Assembly: GCF_002858765.1 (NCBI RefSeq)
Contig: NZ_PJRP01000002.1
Span: forward strand, 232,598 to 296,597
Direction of reading: 5' to 3'
Length of the DNA stretch: 64,000 bases
Origin: Cupriavidus pauculus
GTDB lineage: Bacteria > Pseudomonadota > Gammaproteobacteria > Burkholderiales > Burkholderiaceae
Made by a program: the position numbers and the translations under genes. Positions within the stretch are counted from its first letter, which is position 1; each line of letters starts with the position of its first letter. Below, piece after piece: positions 12,303-21,054 of this stretch. The notes under the pieces are model-generated. The model saw nothing but the letters and a program-made list of their open reading frames with translations. It did not search any database and was not told the origin of the DNA.

Positions 12303-13235
12303 ATGAGTACATCGACCGTCCCCCAGCAAGCCCCGGCCCAGCCGACACCGGCGCCAAAGGACCAGACCCCGTGGCGCCGCTTCGCGCGGCAATTCTTCGA
12401 GAGCAAGCTCGCGGTGGTGGGCCTGGTGGCATTGCTGCTGATCATCCTGATCGCAATCTTCGCGCCGCTGCTGGCACCGCAGAATCCTTATGACCTGGCC
12501 ACGCTGGACGTGCTCGACGCGCGCCTGGCCCCGGGCGAGCAGGCCGGCAGCGGCATGACCTTCCTGCTTGGCTCGGACGAGCAAGGGCGCGACATGCTGT
12601 CCGCCGTGATGTACGGCCTGCGCATCAGCGTGGGCGTGGGCGTGGTCAGCACGGTCATCGCGCTGCTGCTGGGCGCCACGCTGGGCCTGCTGGCCGGCTT
12701 TCTCGGCGGGCGCACCGAGGCGTTCATCATGCGCGTGGCCGACCTGCAGCTGTCGTTCCCGCCGATCCTGCTGGCGCTGATTCTTCTGGCGTTTTTGCGA
12801 CCCGGCATCGGCAACATCGTGATCGCGCTGGTGGCGGTGCAGTGGGCCTACTACGCCCGCACCACGCGCAGCGCGGCGCTGGTGGAGCGGCGCAAGGAGT
12901 ACATCGAGGCCGCCACCTGCCTGGGGCTGCCGCCGCAGCGCATCATGTTCCGCCATCTGCTGCCGAACTGCCTGCCGCCGCTGATCGTGATCGCCGCGCT
13001 GCAGGTGGCATCGGCCATCACGCTCGAAGCCACGCTGTCGTTCCTGGGGCTGGGCGTGCCGGTCACGGAGCCGTCGCTGGGCATGCTGATCGCCAACGGG
13101 CAGCAGTACATGCTGTCCGGCAAGTACTGGATCAGCTTCTTCCCGGGCATCGCGCTGGTGGTCACCATCGTGGCGATGAACCTCGTGGCTGACCAGTTGC
13201 GCGACGTGCTGAACCCGCGCCTGCAGACGCAGTAA
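12303..13235 (+). CDS. Peptide-type ABC transporter permease, DppC-like
   Basis: A 310-residue inner-membrane permease, partner of the DppB-like protein. A Pro/Gln-rich cytoplasmic N-terminus of about 25 residues precedes the first helix. The region with LLGSDEQGRDMLS is the DppC landmark between helices 1 and 2. The EAA loop EYIEAATCLGLPP near residue 200 couples to the ATPases. Five to six membrane helices are visible. It is separated by only 3 bp from the previous gene and 18 bp from the next. Confidence 0.92.
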   Translation: MSTSTVPQQAPAQPTPAPKDQTPWRRFARQFFESKLAVVGLVALLLIILIAIFAPLLAPQNPYDLATLDVLDARLAPGEQAGSGMTFLLGSDEQGRDMLSAVMYGLRISVGVGVVSTVIALLLGATLGLLAGFLGGRTEAFIMRVADLQLSFPPILLALILLAFLRPGIGNIVIALVAVQWAYYARTTRSAALVERRKEYIEAATCLGLPPQRIMFRHLLPNCLPPLIVIAALQVASAITLEATLSFLGLGVPVTEPSLGMLIANGQQYMLSGKYWISFFPGIALVVTIVAMNLVADQLRDVLNPRLQTQ

Positions 13236-13253
13236 CACACCAGGAGAGCCGAT

Positions 13254-14252
13254 ATGACCCAGCCAACCCTGGTCGTAGAAAATCTAAAAACGCAGTTCTT
13301 CACACGCGCCGGCGTGGCCAAGGCCGTGGACGACGTGTCGTTCTCGGTGGGCCGCGGCGAGATCATGGGCCTGGTGGGCGAATCGGGCTCGGGCAAGTCG
13401 ATGACCGGCTATTCGATCATGGGATTGATCGATCCGCCGGGCAAGGTCGTGGACGGCCGCATCGCCCTGACCAGCCGCGACGGCGTGACGCGAGACCTGC
13501 GCGCCCTGACGCCGGCCCAGCAGCGCGACGTGCGCGGCAACCGCATCGCCATGATCTTCCAGGACCCGATGATGACGCTGAACCCGGTCCTGCGCATCGA
13601 CACGCAGATGATCGAGGCGGTGCGCGCCCACGACGATGTCAGTAAGGCCGCCGCCCGCGAGCGGGCCCGCAATGCACTGGCGCGTGTGGGCATCCCGTCG
13701 CCGGACGAGCGTCTGCAGGCCTACCCGCACCAGTTCTCGGGCGGCATGCGCCAGCGCGTGGCCATTGCCATCGCATTGCTGAACAAGCCCGACCTGATCA
13801 TCGCCGACGAGCCCACCACGGCGCTCGACGTGACCATTCAGGGCCAGATCCTCTACGAGATGCAGACGCTGTGCCGCGAATCGGGCACCGCCCTGATCTG
13901 GATTACCCACGACCTGTCCGTGGTGGCGGGTCTGGCGGACAAGGTCTGCGTGATGTACGCGGGCAAGATCGTTGAATCGGGCGATGTGCGCCAGGTGCTG
14001 GAGCGCCCCGAGCATCCGTACACGCACGGGCTGATCGGCTCGGCGCCGTCGCGCAATCCGCGCGGTGCGCCGCTGCGGCAGATTCCGGGCATGACGCCGT
14101 CGCTGTTGAACCTGCCCGGCGGCTGCGCGTTTCGCAACCGCTGCCCGTACGCCACCGATGTGTGCAAGAAGGACCCACCCCTGGCCATTTCGCCAGATGG
14201 CCGGCAGTTGCGCTGCTTCCACCCGGTGCATAGCCAGCAGGAGGCCGCATGA
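13254..14252 (+). CDS. Peptide-type ABC transporter ATPase, DppD-like
   Basis: A 332-residue nucleotide-binding subunit. Walker A is GESGSGKS (about residues 43-50), the ABC signature is FSGGMRQR, and Walker B is [12 protein letters not shown]. The C-terminal oligopeptide-transporter extension contains the Cys-rich segment [15 protein letters not shown], typical of DppD/OppD. AGGAGA about 7 nt before ATG 13254 supports the start. Its stop overlaps the next start as ATGA (14249-14252), so the two ATPases are probably made in a coupled 1:1 ratio. Confidence 0.93.
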   Translation: MTQPTLVVENLKTQFFTRAGVAKAVDDVSFSVGRGEIMGLVGESGSGKSMTGYSIMGLIDPPGKVVDGRIALTSRDGVTRDLRALTPAQQRDVRGNRIAMIFQDPMMTLNPVLRIDTQMIEAVRAHDDVSKAAARERARNALARVGIPSPDERLQAYPHQFSGGMRQRVAIAIALLNKPDLIIADEPTTALDVTIQGQILYEMQTLCRESGTALIWITHDLSVVAGLADKVCVMYAGKIVESGDVRQVLERPEHPYTHGLIGSAPSRNPRGAPLRQIPGMTPSLLNLPGGCAFRNRCPYATDVCKKDPPLAISPDGRQLRCFHPVHSQQEAA

Positions 14253-15313
14253 GTACGCCCGTGATCGATACGCCGAAGACCGCCACCGTGGGCGCACCTC
14301 CCGACGCCGCCACGCCGCCGGCGCCGCTGCTGGAACTGCGCGAGGTGTCCAAGCGCTTCGTCAAGTCGCTGGACGTGGCGGCCAAGATCGCCAACGTCTT
14401 CGGTGCGAAGCAGAAGATGGAAGTGGTGCATGCCGTCGACAAGGTCGACCTGGCCATCCGTACCGGCGAGGTGGTGGGGCTGGTGGGCGAGTCGGGGTGC
14501 GGCAAGTCCACGCTCGGCCGCATGGCCGTGGGCCTGCATTCGCTGACCGAGGGCGAGCGGCTCTGGCGCGGCACCGACCTGGACCGCCTGCCGCCCGACA
14601 AGCGGCGCGAGAAGCAACTGGCGATCCAGATGATCTTCCAGGACCCCTATGCGTCGCTGAACCCGCGCCTGCGCGTGCTGGACATCGTCGGCGAGGCGCC
14701 TGTCGTGCATGGCATGGTGGAGCGCGGCGCGCAGAAGGCCTATGTGGAAGACATGCTCGTACGCGTGGGCATGGACCCCACGGTGCTGCGGCGCTTTCCG
14801 CACCAGTTCTCGGGTGGCCAGCGGGCGCGCATCGGTATTGCGCGCGCCCTGGCCGTGAAGCCGGAATTCCTGGTCTGCGATGAATCGGTGGCGGCGCTCG
14901 ACGTGTCGATCCAGGCCCAGGTGCTGAACCTGTTCATGCGCCTGCGCGAAGAGCTGAACCTGACCTACCTGTTCATCAGCCACGACCTGGGGGTGGTCAA
15001 GCACATCAGCGACCGCGTGGTGATCATGTACCTGGGGCGCGTGGTGGAATCGGCGCCGACCGAGGAAGTGTTCGCATCGCCCAACCATCCGTACACCCAG
15101 GCACTGCTGGCCGAGGCGCCGAAGCTTGAGGTGGGCAAGAAGACCTATGTGGCGATTCGCGGCGAAATTCCGTCGCCGCTCAATCCGCCGACGGGCTGCC
15201 ACTTCCACCCGCGCTGCCCGCATGCGATGCCACGCTGCAAGGAGGAGCAGCCGGCGCTCAAGGAGATCGCGCCGCTACGGTGGTCGGCGTGCCACCTGAA
15301 TGACATGGTGTGA
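14249..15313 (+). CDS. Peptide-type ABC transporter ATPase, DppF-like
   Basis: A 354-residue nucleotide-binding subunit, partner of DppD. Walker A is GESGCGKS, the signature FSGGQRAR and Walker B FLVCDESVAALD are intact, and the C-terminal extension has the Cys-rich GCHFHPRCPHAMPRC. An unusual N-terminal 22 residues rich in Pro/Ala/Thr come before the first strand. AGGAGG at 14239-14244 precedes ATG 14249. It is the last gene of the transporter operon and a 19-bp hairpin follows. Confidence 0.93.
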   Translation: MSTPVIDTPKTATVGAPPDAATPPAPLLELREVSKRFVKSLDVAAKIANVFGAKQKMEVVHAVDKVDLAIRTGEVVGLVGESGCGKSTLGRMAVGLHSLTEGERLWRGTDLDRLPPDKRREKQLAIQMIFQDPYASLNPRLRVLDIVGEAPVVHGMVERGAQKAYVEDMLVRVGMDPTVLRRFPHQFSGGQRARIGIARALAVKPEFLVCDESVAALDVSIQAQVLNLFMRLREELNLTYLFISHDLGVVKHISDRVVIMYLGRVVESAPTEEVFASPNHPYTQALLAEAPKLEVGKKTYVAIRGEIPSPLNPPTGCHFHPRCPHAMPRCKEEQPALKEIAPLRWSACHLNDMV

Positions 15314-15325
15314 TCTCGCCTGACG

Positions 15326-15366
15326 GTTTGCTCCCCGCTCCCGCTCTGCGGGAGCGGGGAGCAAAC
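15326..15366. terminator. Perfect 19-bp hairpin between convergent genes
   Basis: Positions 15326-15344 are the exact reverse complement of 15348-15366, with a 3-nt TCT loop. The arms contain GCTCCCCGCTCCCGC and its complement. There is no T tract on either strand, so it may block exonucleases or act as a Rho-aided, two-way terminator for the ATPase gene (+) and the binding-protein gene (-). Related hairpins lie at 22745-22768 and 56741-56788. Confidence 0.7.
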
Positions 15367-15382
15367 TTCAGCGGCTCGCGAA

Positions 15383-16579
15383 TCAGCGAATCACCACGCC
15401 CCGTGAATTGATGATCGTCATTTCGACGAATTTCGAGCCCACGTGGCTGTCTGGACCGAACTGGACGATGAATCCGCCCAGGTCCACATTGCGCATGCTT
15501 TCCAGCGCCATCACGAAACGCTCGCGTGTCAGGTCCTTGCCGGCGCGGCGCAGGCCTTCCACGAATGCCTTGGCGGCGATGAAGCCTTCGATACTGGCGT
15601 AGTCGAAGTCGTTCTGCTTGCCGGCGGCCTGCAGCAGGCGCAGGTATTCGCGCACCACCGGCAGCGTTGCGTTGCCCGGATGCGGCATCACCTGGGAAAT
15701 GATCACGCCGCTGCCCTGCGGGCCTACTTCCTTGGCCAGCGCCTGGGTGCCCACGAACGACACGTTGTAGAACTGCCCGCTGTAGCTGCGGCGCAGCGCC
15801 TCCTTCACGAAGGCACCGGCCGTGCGGTAGGCGCTGATCAGCACCACGGCATCGGGCTTTGCCTTCATGGCCTCCTGCATCGCATCGCCGATTTCCACGG
15901 TGTTGCGGACCACGCTGGACTGCGCCACCAGCTTCACACCGCTGTCCGCCGGCAGTGCCTTGATGGCGTGCTCGATGCCCGCCAGGCCGGCCTTGCCGTA
16001 GCCGTCGTCGTTGTAGACCACGGCAACCCGCTTCAGGCCCGTGGTGCGAATCTGGCGCACGATGGCGCCGGTTTCTTCCTCGTAGCCCGCCCGCACGTGG
16101 AACACGTAGCGGTTGGACGGGTCGCGCAGCGTCTGCGCGCCGCTGAAGGGGGCGAAGAACGGAATGCGTGCCTGGCCGACCAGCGGCAGCGCGGCCTGGC
16201 TGGTGGGTGTGCCCACGTAGCCGAACAGCGCAAAGACGCGGTCTTCCTCGATCAGCTTCTTCGTGTTCTTGACGGCCTCGTCGGGCTCGTAGGCATCGTC
16301 CAGCGCCTTGAGTTCGATCTTGCGGCCGAACACGCCGCCATGGCTGTTGATGTAGTCGAAGTAGAGGCGCGCGCCGGCGTTCATCTGCTTGCCCAGCACG
16401 GCTGTGGGGCCGGTCAGCGCGGCCGATTGTCCCAGCAGGATCGAATCGGCGGTCACGCCGGTCTCGGCGGGCGTGGTATTGGCGGCAAACGCGGCGCCTG
16501 GTACGCCGCTGGCCGCGAGCGCGGCCGCCATCATCAGGCCGACCATTTGCCGGCGCTTGACCCCAGAAGTGAAACCCAT
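15383..16579 (-). CDS. Branched-chain amino-acid-type ABC substrate-binding protein
   Basis: A 398-residue periplasmic binding protein of the Peripla_BP_6 (LivJ-like) family. The signal peptide ends near AAFA. The mature part begins with the typical SILLGQSAALTGPTAVLG and contains GARLYFDYINSHGGVFGRKIEL and VFALFGYVGTPTSQAALP, the ligand-binding landmarks. I set the start at ATG 16579, with GGGG about 9 nt upstream; a TTG at 16594 would add five residues. No permease or ATPase of the Liv type is adjacent, so it is an orphan receptor. The ligand is unknown; amino acids or aromatic acids are usual for the family. Confidence 0.88.
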   Translation of the reverse strand: MGFTSGVKRRQMVGLMMAAALAASGVPGAAFAANTTPAETGVTADSILLGQSAALTGPTAVLGKQMNAGARLYFDYINSHGGVFGRKIELKALDDAYEPDEAVKNTKKLIEEDRVFALFGYVGTPTSQAALPLVGQARIPFFAPFSGAQTLRDPSNRYVFHVRAGYEEETGAIVRQIRTTGLKRVAVVYNDDGYGKAGLAGIEHAIKALPADSGVKLVAQSSVVRNTVEIGDAMQEAMKAKPDAVVLISAYRTAGAFVKEALRRSYSGQFYNVSFVGTQALAKEVGPQGSGVIISQVMPHPGNATLPVVREYLRLLQAAGKQNDFDYASIEGFIAAKAFVEGLRRAGKDLTRERFVMALESMRNVDLGGFIVQFGPDSHVGSKFVEMTIINSRGVVIR

Positions 16580-16894
16580 GTGAATCCCCGTCAAAAATCC
16601 GTAAAACGTTCTGCGTTGCGTCTTCTTTGCTGCTTTCGGACCCCGCGGATGCCGTCCGGATCTTGTGCCGGTACGGCTCCCGGCCCTGCGGGGCCGGACA
16701 GTTCACGGCCTTGGCCGGACTGCGCCGGCACATCATAATCGAATACAATTGGAGCCAAACAATTTCTCCCGGTCAGCAATGTTTGGCCGACGTCACTGCG
16801 CCACAGTCACGCCGTTGACAAACGCCACGCCGTCAGCCCGCCGCATGCCCGTACCGGGCGCCCCACCCGCCGTATCTGCCTGCCGAAGCCCACC
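16580..16894. other. Divergent intergenic region, no gene
   Basis: This 315-bp gap contains the promoters for the minus-strand binding protein and the plus-strand oxidoreductase. A fair plus-strand promoter is at 16711-16739 (listed separately). No coding sequence is supported; short open frames here do not continue in frame into the oxidoreductase. Confidence 0.6.
16711..16739 (+). promoter_or_regulatory. Candidate promoter of molybdopterin oxidoreductase
   Basis: TTGGCC at 16711-16716 and CATAAT at 16734-16739 are 17 bp apart. The start would be near 16746, giving a leader of about 150 nt. The -35 box is weak. Confidence 0.4.
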
Positions 16895-19000
16895 ATGGCC
16901 ACCCGCATCGTCCGCGCCGCCTGCCCTCATGATTGTCCCGACACCTGTGCGCTGCTCGTCACCGTCGAGGACGGCCGCGCCACCAAGGTGGCTGGCGATC
17001 CCGAGCATCCCACCACGGGGGGCGTGCTCTGCGCCAAGGTGTCGCGCTACACCGAACGTACCTATCACGCCGACCGCCTGCTGACGCCGCTGCGCCGCGT
17101 GGGCAAGAAGGGCGAAGGCAAGTTCGAGCCCATTTCGTGGGAAGCCGCGCTCGACGAGATCGCCACGCGGCTGGGCGCCATCGCCGCGCGCAATCCCGAG
17201 GCGATCGTGCCGTACAGCTACGCGGGCACGATGGGCCTGGTGCAGGGCGAAAGCATGGCCGCGCGGTTCTTTCACAAGCTCGGTGCGTCGCTGCTGGATC
17301 GCACGATCTGTGCCAGTGCCGGTGCCACGGCGCTGCGTTACAGCTATGGCGCCAGCGTCGGCATGGACATGGAGCACGTGGTCGGCGCGAAGCTGGTCAT
17401 CATCTGGGGCGGCAACCCGATTGCGTCGAACCTGCATTTCTGGACCCGCGCGCAGGAAGCCAAGCGCCGCGGCGCCACGCTGGTGGCGATCGATCCGTAC
17501 CGCTCGCTGACGGCCGAGAAGTGCCATCGCCATATCGCACCGATGCCCGGCACCGACGGCGCGCTGGCGCTGGCGATGATCCACATCCTGATTCGCGATG
17601 ACCTGCTGGACCACGACTACATCGCGCAACACACGGTTGGTTTCGATGCGCTGCGCGAGCGGGCGATGGACTATCCGCCTGCCCGGGCGGCCGAAATCTG
17701 CGGCGTGCCGGTGGAAGACATCGAATGGCTGGCCGGCCTGTATGGTCAGTTGGCGGTCAAGGAACGCCAGGCCGTGGCCATCCGCCTGAACTACGGCGTG
17801 CAGCGCGTGCGCGGCGGTGGCCAGGCGGTGCGCGCGGTGGCCTGTCTGCCGTCGCTGGTGGGCGCCTGGCGCCAGCCGGCGGGCGGCCTGCAGTTGTCCA
17901 CGTCGGGCTTCTTCCCGATCGATACCGCGTCGCTGCAGCGCCCGGACCTGCTGCCCACGTGGCCCGAGCTGCCGCGCACCGTGAACATGAGCACGATCGG
18001 CGACGCGCTGCTGGACGACGGCGCGCGCGGCAACGGCCCGAAGATCGAAGCCGTGGTGGTCTACAACAGCAACCCCGTGGCGGTGGCGCCGGAGTCGGCC
18101 AAGGTCGCCCAGGGGTTTGCGCGCGAAGACCTGTTCACCGTGGTGCTGGAACACTTCCGCACCGATACGGCCGACTACGCCGATATCGTACTGCCCGCCA
18201 CCACGCAGCTCGAACATGTGGACGTGCACAAGACGTACGGCCACGTCTACTTCATGGCCAACAACCAGGCCGTGGCCCCGCTGGGCCAGGCGCTGCCGAA
18301 CACGGAGATCTTCCGCCGGCTGGCCGCGCGCATGGGGTTTGCCGATCCGTGCTTTGCCGATACCGATGAAGCCATTGCCGGCCAGGCCATCCTGCGCGAC
18401 GACAAGCGGGCCGAGGGCATCAGCTGGGACACGCTGAAGGCGCGCGGCTGGCAGCGGCTGAATATCGACGCGGCGCCGTTCGCCAACGGCGGCTTCCCGA
18501 CGCCATCGGGAAAATGCGAGTTCTATTCGGCAGCCATGGCGCGCGACGGGCTCGACCCGCTGCCGGCCTATGTGGCGCCGTATGAGACCCCGTCGTCGGC
18601 ACCGGAGCTGGCGGCAAGGTATCCGCTGGCGATGATCTCGCCGCCGGCGCGCAATTTCCTGAACAGCTCGTTCGTCAACGTCGACAGCCTGCGCGCCACC
18701 GAAGGCGAGCCCCATCTGGACATCCATCCGGTGGACGCCGCCGCGCGCAACATCGCCCACGGCGACCTGGTGCGCGCCTACAACGATCGCGGCAGCATGC
18801 AGGCGCGCGCCCGCGTGACCGATCGCGCCAAGCAGGGGCTGGTGGTGGGCCTGTCGATCTGGTGGAAGAAGCTCGCCCCCGATGGCAAGAACGCCAACGA
18901 ACTGACCAGCCAGCACCTGACCGACCTGGGTCGCGCGCCGGTGTTCTATGACTGCCTCGTGGAAGTGGAGGCGGTGCGGGCCGAGGCCTTGGCATCATGA
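16895..19000 (+). CDS. Molybdopterin-dependent oxidoreductase
   Basis: A 701-residue member of the DMSO reductase superfamily, which carries a bis-MGD molybdenum cofactor. Four Cys at 10, 14, 18 and 46 (C-x3-C-x3-C-x27-C) can hold an N-terminal [4Fe-4S] cluster. The molybdopterin domain contains VIIWGGNPIASNLHFW and NSNPVAVAPE, and the C-terminal molydop-binding domain has LMISPPARNFLNSSF-like sequence followed by HPVDAAARNIAHGDLVRAYNDRG. No Tat signal is visible, so it is probably cytoplasmic. No iron-sulfur, cytochrome or membrane partner gene is adjacent. The substrate is unknown. The ribosome-binding site before ATG 16895 is weak. It overlaps the next gene by ATGA. Confidence 0.9.
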   Translation: MATRIVRAACPHDCPDTCALLVTVEDGRATKVAGDPEHPTTGGVLCAKVSRYTERTYHADRLLTPLRRVGKKGEGKFEPISWEAALDEIATRLGAIAARNPEAIVPYSYAGTMGLVQGESMAARFFHKLGASLLDRTICASAGATALRYSYGASVGMDMEHVVGAKLVIIWGGNPIASNLHFWTRAQEAKRRGATLVAIDPYRSLTAEKCHRHIAPMPGTDGALALAMIHILIRDDLLDHDYIAQHTVGFDALRERAMDYPPARAAEICGVPVEDIEWLAGLYGQLAVKERQAVAIRLNYGVQRVRGGGQAVRAVACLPSLVGAWRQPAGGLQLSTSGFFPIDTASLQRPDLLPTWPELPRTVNMSTIGDALLDDGARGNGPKIEAVVVYNSNPVAVAPESAKVAQGFAREDLFTVVLEHFRTDTADYADIVLPATTQLEHVDVHKTYGHVYFMANNQAVAPLGQALPNTEIFRRLAARMGFADPCFADTDEAIAGQAILRDDKRAEGISWDTLKARGWQRLNIDAAPFANGGFPTPSGKCEFYSAAMARDGLDPLPAYVAPYETPSSAPELAARYPLAMISPPARNFLNSSFVNVDSLRATEGEPHLDIHPVDAAARNIAHGDLVRAYNDRGSMQARARVTDRAKQGLVVGLSIWWKKLAPDGKNANELTSQHLTDLGRAPVFYDCLVEVEAVRAEALAS

Positions 19001-20139
19001 AACGGTGGCCGGCCCACCGGCGCCTGGCGGGTATCCTCGCGATACTCGCTGGAGCGATGCTGGCGGCCGGCTGCGATACGGTTGGCTATTACTATCAGTC
19101 GATCGGTGGCCACCTGGGCGTGATGGCTTCGGCGCAGTCGCTGGACGACGCCATCGCCACGGCCAACGGCGCCAACGACCGGAAACTGGCCCAGCGGCTG
19201 GAACTGGCGCGCCGCATTCGCGACTACGCATCGCGCGAACTGAAGCTGCCCGACAACGGCAGCTATCGCCGTTACGCCAATTTGCACCGGCCCTATGTGG
19301 TGTGGAGTGTGTTCGCCACGCCCGAACTGTCGCTGGACTTGCGCAAGTGGTGCTTCCCGATCGTCGGCTGCATCACGTACCGGGGCTACTACAGCCAGGA
19401 CGATGCCGACCACTATGCCAAGGGGTTGCGCCGCGACGGCTTTGAAACCTACGTGGCGGGCATCCCGGCCTATTCCACGCTCGGTTATTTCGACGATCCG
19501 CTACTCAATACCTTCGTCTACCAGCCCGAGGGCGAACTGGCCCGGCTGATCTTCCACGAACTCGCGCACCAGGTGGTGTACGTGCGCAACGACACCGCGT
19601 TCAACGAGTCGTTCGCCACGGCCGTGGAAGTGGCCGGCGTAGAGCACTGGCTGGCGCAGGACGGATCGGCCGACGCGCGCGCCAGCTACAAGATCTACGA
19701 CGGCCGGCGCCGCCAGTTCCGCGCGATGCTGCTCAGCACACGCGACAAGCTCGTGACGCTGTACAAGTCGCCGCAGGACGATGAAGCCAAGCGCCAGGGC
19801 AAGGCGCGCATCTTCGACGAACTGCGGCAGGAATATGCGGCGCTAAAGGTCGAGTGGGCCGGCTACACCGGCTACGACCGCTGGTTCGACCAGCCGCTGA
19901 CCAATGCCCACCTGGCCGCCGTGGCCACGTACCAGCAATGGGTGCCGGCCTTCACGGCGCTGCTGGCGCAGTGCGGCGGCGACTGGGAGCGCTTCTATGC
20001 GGCCGCTCGCAAGATCGGCGACCTGCCGCCGGCCGAGCGCGACGCGGCGCTGCGCAAGCTGGCGCCGCCGGCCACCGAAGTCACGCCGCTGACGGCGCGT
20101 GGCAACACGGGTGCCATGGCTGATACGCCAAAACCCTGA
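18997..20139 (+). CDS. Putative zinc aminopeptidase lipoprotein
   Basis: A 380-residue lipoprotein metallopeptidase. The signal peptide ends in lipobox LAAGC with acylation at Cys26. HELAH at residues 187-191 provides the two His ligands and the catalytic Glu, and Glu204 in NESFA is the likely third ligand. The segment around FVYQPEGELARLIFHELAHQ and the Trp/Tyr-rich region at 98-135 match the family annotated as putative aminopeptidase (Pfam PF10023, from memory). It probably acts in the periplasm on the inner face of a membrane. Its start overlaps the oxidoreductase stop (ATGA), implying coupled translation, although no functional link between the two is obvious. Confidence 0.85.
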   Translation: MKRWPAHRRLAGILAILAGAMLAAGCDTVGYYYQSIGGHLGVMASAQSLDDAIATANGANDRKLAQRLELARRIRDYASRELKLPDNGSYRRYANLHRPYVVWSVFATPELSLDLRKWCFPIVGCITYRGYYSQDDADHYAKGLRRDGFETYVAGIPAYSTLGYFDDPLLNTFVYQPEGELARLIFHELAHQVVYVRNDTAFNESFATAVEVAGVEHWLAQDGSADARASYKIYDGRRRQFRAMLLSTRDKLVTLYKSPQDDEAKRQGKARIFDELRQEYAALKVEWAGYTGYDRWFDQPLTNAHLAAVATYQQWVPAFTALLAQCGGDWERFYAAARKIGDLPPAERDAALRKLAPPATEVTPLTARGNTGAMADTPKP

Positions 20140-20154
20140 CGCGGGAGTTTCCCG

Positions 20155-20859
20155 ATGGTGACGCACGCCCTGCATGCGAAAATGGCGGCCATGTCTCATG
20201 CCCCCAAGAAATCCGGCAATCTGCCGCGCGCAACCGCCGCCGCCACGCTGAGCGACGACGGCCCCGCGCGCACGCACGTGGCCGAGCGCCAGGAAATGCG
20301 CCGCCGCCAGATCCTGGACACCGCCGCACAGCTTTTCTACACGAAAGGTTATCCGGGCATGACGATGAACGACCTGTGCCGGGCCCTGGGCGTGACCAAG
20401 CCGGCGGTCTACTACTACTTCGCCGACAAGTACGAGATCTTCGACATCCTGTGCCGCGAATCGGCACAGACCTGCCTGACGGTGATTCGGGAAACGGCCA
20501 ACCCTGCGCTGCCGGTGCGCGAGCGCCTGCACGCCTGCCTGCTGGAAATGGCCCGCCGTTGCGTCAAGTGTCACGTGGCGGCGGCGCTGAGTTTTCGCGA
20601 CAACCAGTACCTGAAGGGCGATACGGTCGAGTGGCTCAACAGCATGGCCCGCGAGTTCTACCGCGACCTGTACGTGCTGCTGGAGGAAGGCCTGGCAGCC
20701 GGTGTGTTCGCGTTTGGCGATGCACGGGTGACGGCCCATTCCATGGGCGGCGTTATCGGTTTCATGTACACATGGCATGAGCCGGGGCGCATGGATCCGG
20801 AGGCGCTGGCGCACGAACTGGCGCAGAACATGATGAAGCTGGTGCTGCCTCCGGCTTGA
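20155..20859 (+). CDS. TetR family transcriptional regulator
   Basis: A 234-residue repressor. After a Lys/Arg/Ala-rich tail of about 45 residues comes the helix-turn-helix domain: RRQILDTAAQLFYTKGYPGMTMNDLCRALGVTKPAVYYYF is read in pieces from about residue 44 to 83. The C-terminal ligand domain follows, with a Cys pair (RRCVKCH) near residue 140. GGGAG at 20143-20147 supports ATG 20155; internal ATGs 10 and 13 codons later are alternatives. The gene lies just upstream of an acyl-CoA ligase gene that has a dyad near its start codon, so fatty-acid control is a reasonable guess. It follows the lipoprotein gene by 15 bp and may be co-transcribed with it. Confidence 0.88.
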   Translation: MVTHALHAKMAAMSHAPKKSGNLPRATAAATLSDDGPARTHVAERQEMRRRQILDTAAQLFYTKGYPGMTMNDLCRALGVTKPAVYYYFADKYEIFDILCRESAQTCLTVIRETANPALPVRERLHACLLEMARRCVKCHVAAALSFRDNQYLKGDTVEWLNSMAREFYRDLYVLLEEGLAAGVFAFGDARVTAHSMGGVIGFMYTWHEPGRMDPEALAHELAQNMMKLVLPPA

Positions 20860-21024
20860 TCGGCACCAAGGACGGCTGCGTTTCCGGCCAGATTCGTCAG
20901 GGTATTCCCTCGATCCCACCATTGGGTGGCGCATAATTCACGATTTCGACGGTCCAATTCGTGGAGGACTTCGTCTAACGGGTTGTCTTCACATGGGGCA
21001 CGCGTTTAGCATTCCCAAAAAATC

Positions 21025-21036
21025 GAACGATCATTC
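21025..21036. promoter_or_regulatory. Candidate TetR-type operator before acyl-CoA ligase
   Basis: GAACGATCATTC is a near-palindrome (5 of 6 base pairs) centred on GATC, 18 bp before the ligase start codon. It resembles the GAACGATCGTTC-like sites I associate with TetR-type fatty-acid regulators of Burkholderiales; that association is from memory. The TetR gene immediately upstream is the natural candidate partner. Confidence 0.45.
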
Positions 21037-21054
21037 AGAAATTCAGGAGACGGT

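Noticed and set aside
10275..13238. Open frame of almost 1000 codons on the minus strand across the ABC transporter genes
   Set aside because: It lies opposite the binding protein and two permeases. Its product is extremely rich in His, Gln and Arg, as expected from antisense reading, and has no recognisable fold.
16793..18916. Open frame of about 700 codons opposite the molybdopterin oxidoreductase
   Set aside because: Antisense shadow with low-complexity composition; the plus-strand gene has cofactor motifs over its full length.
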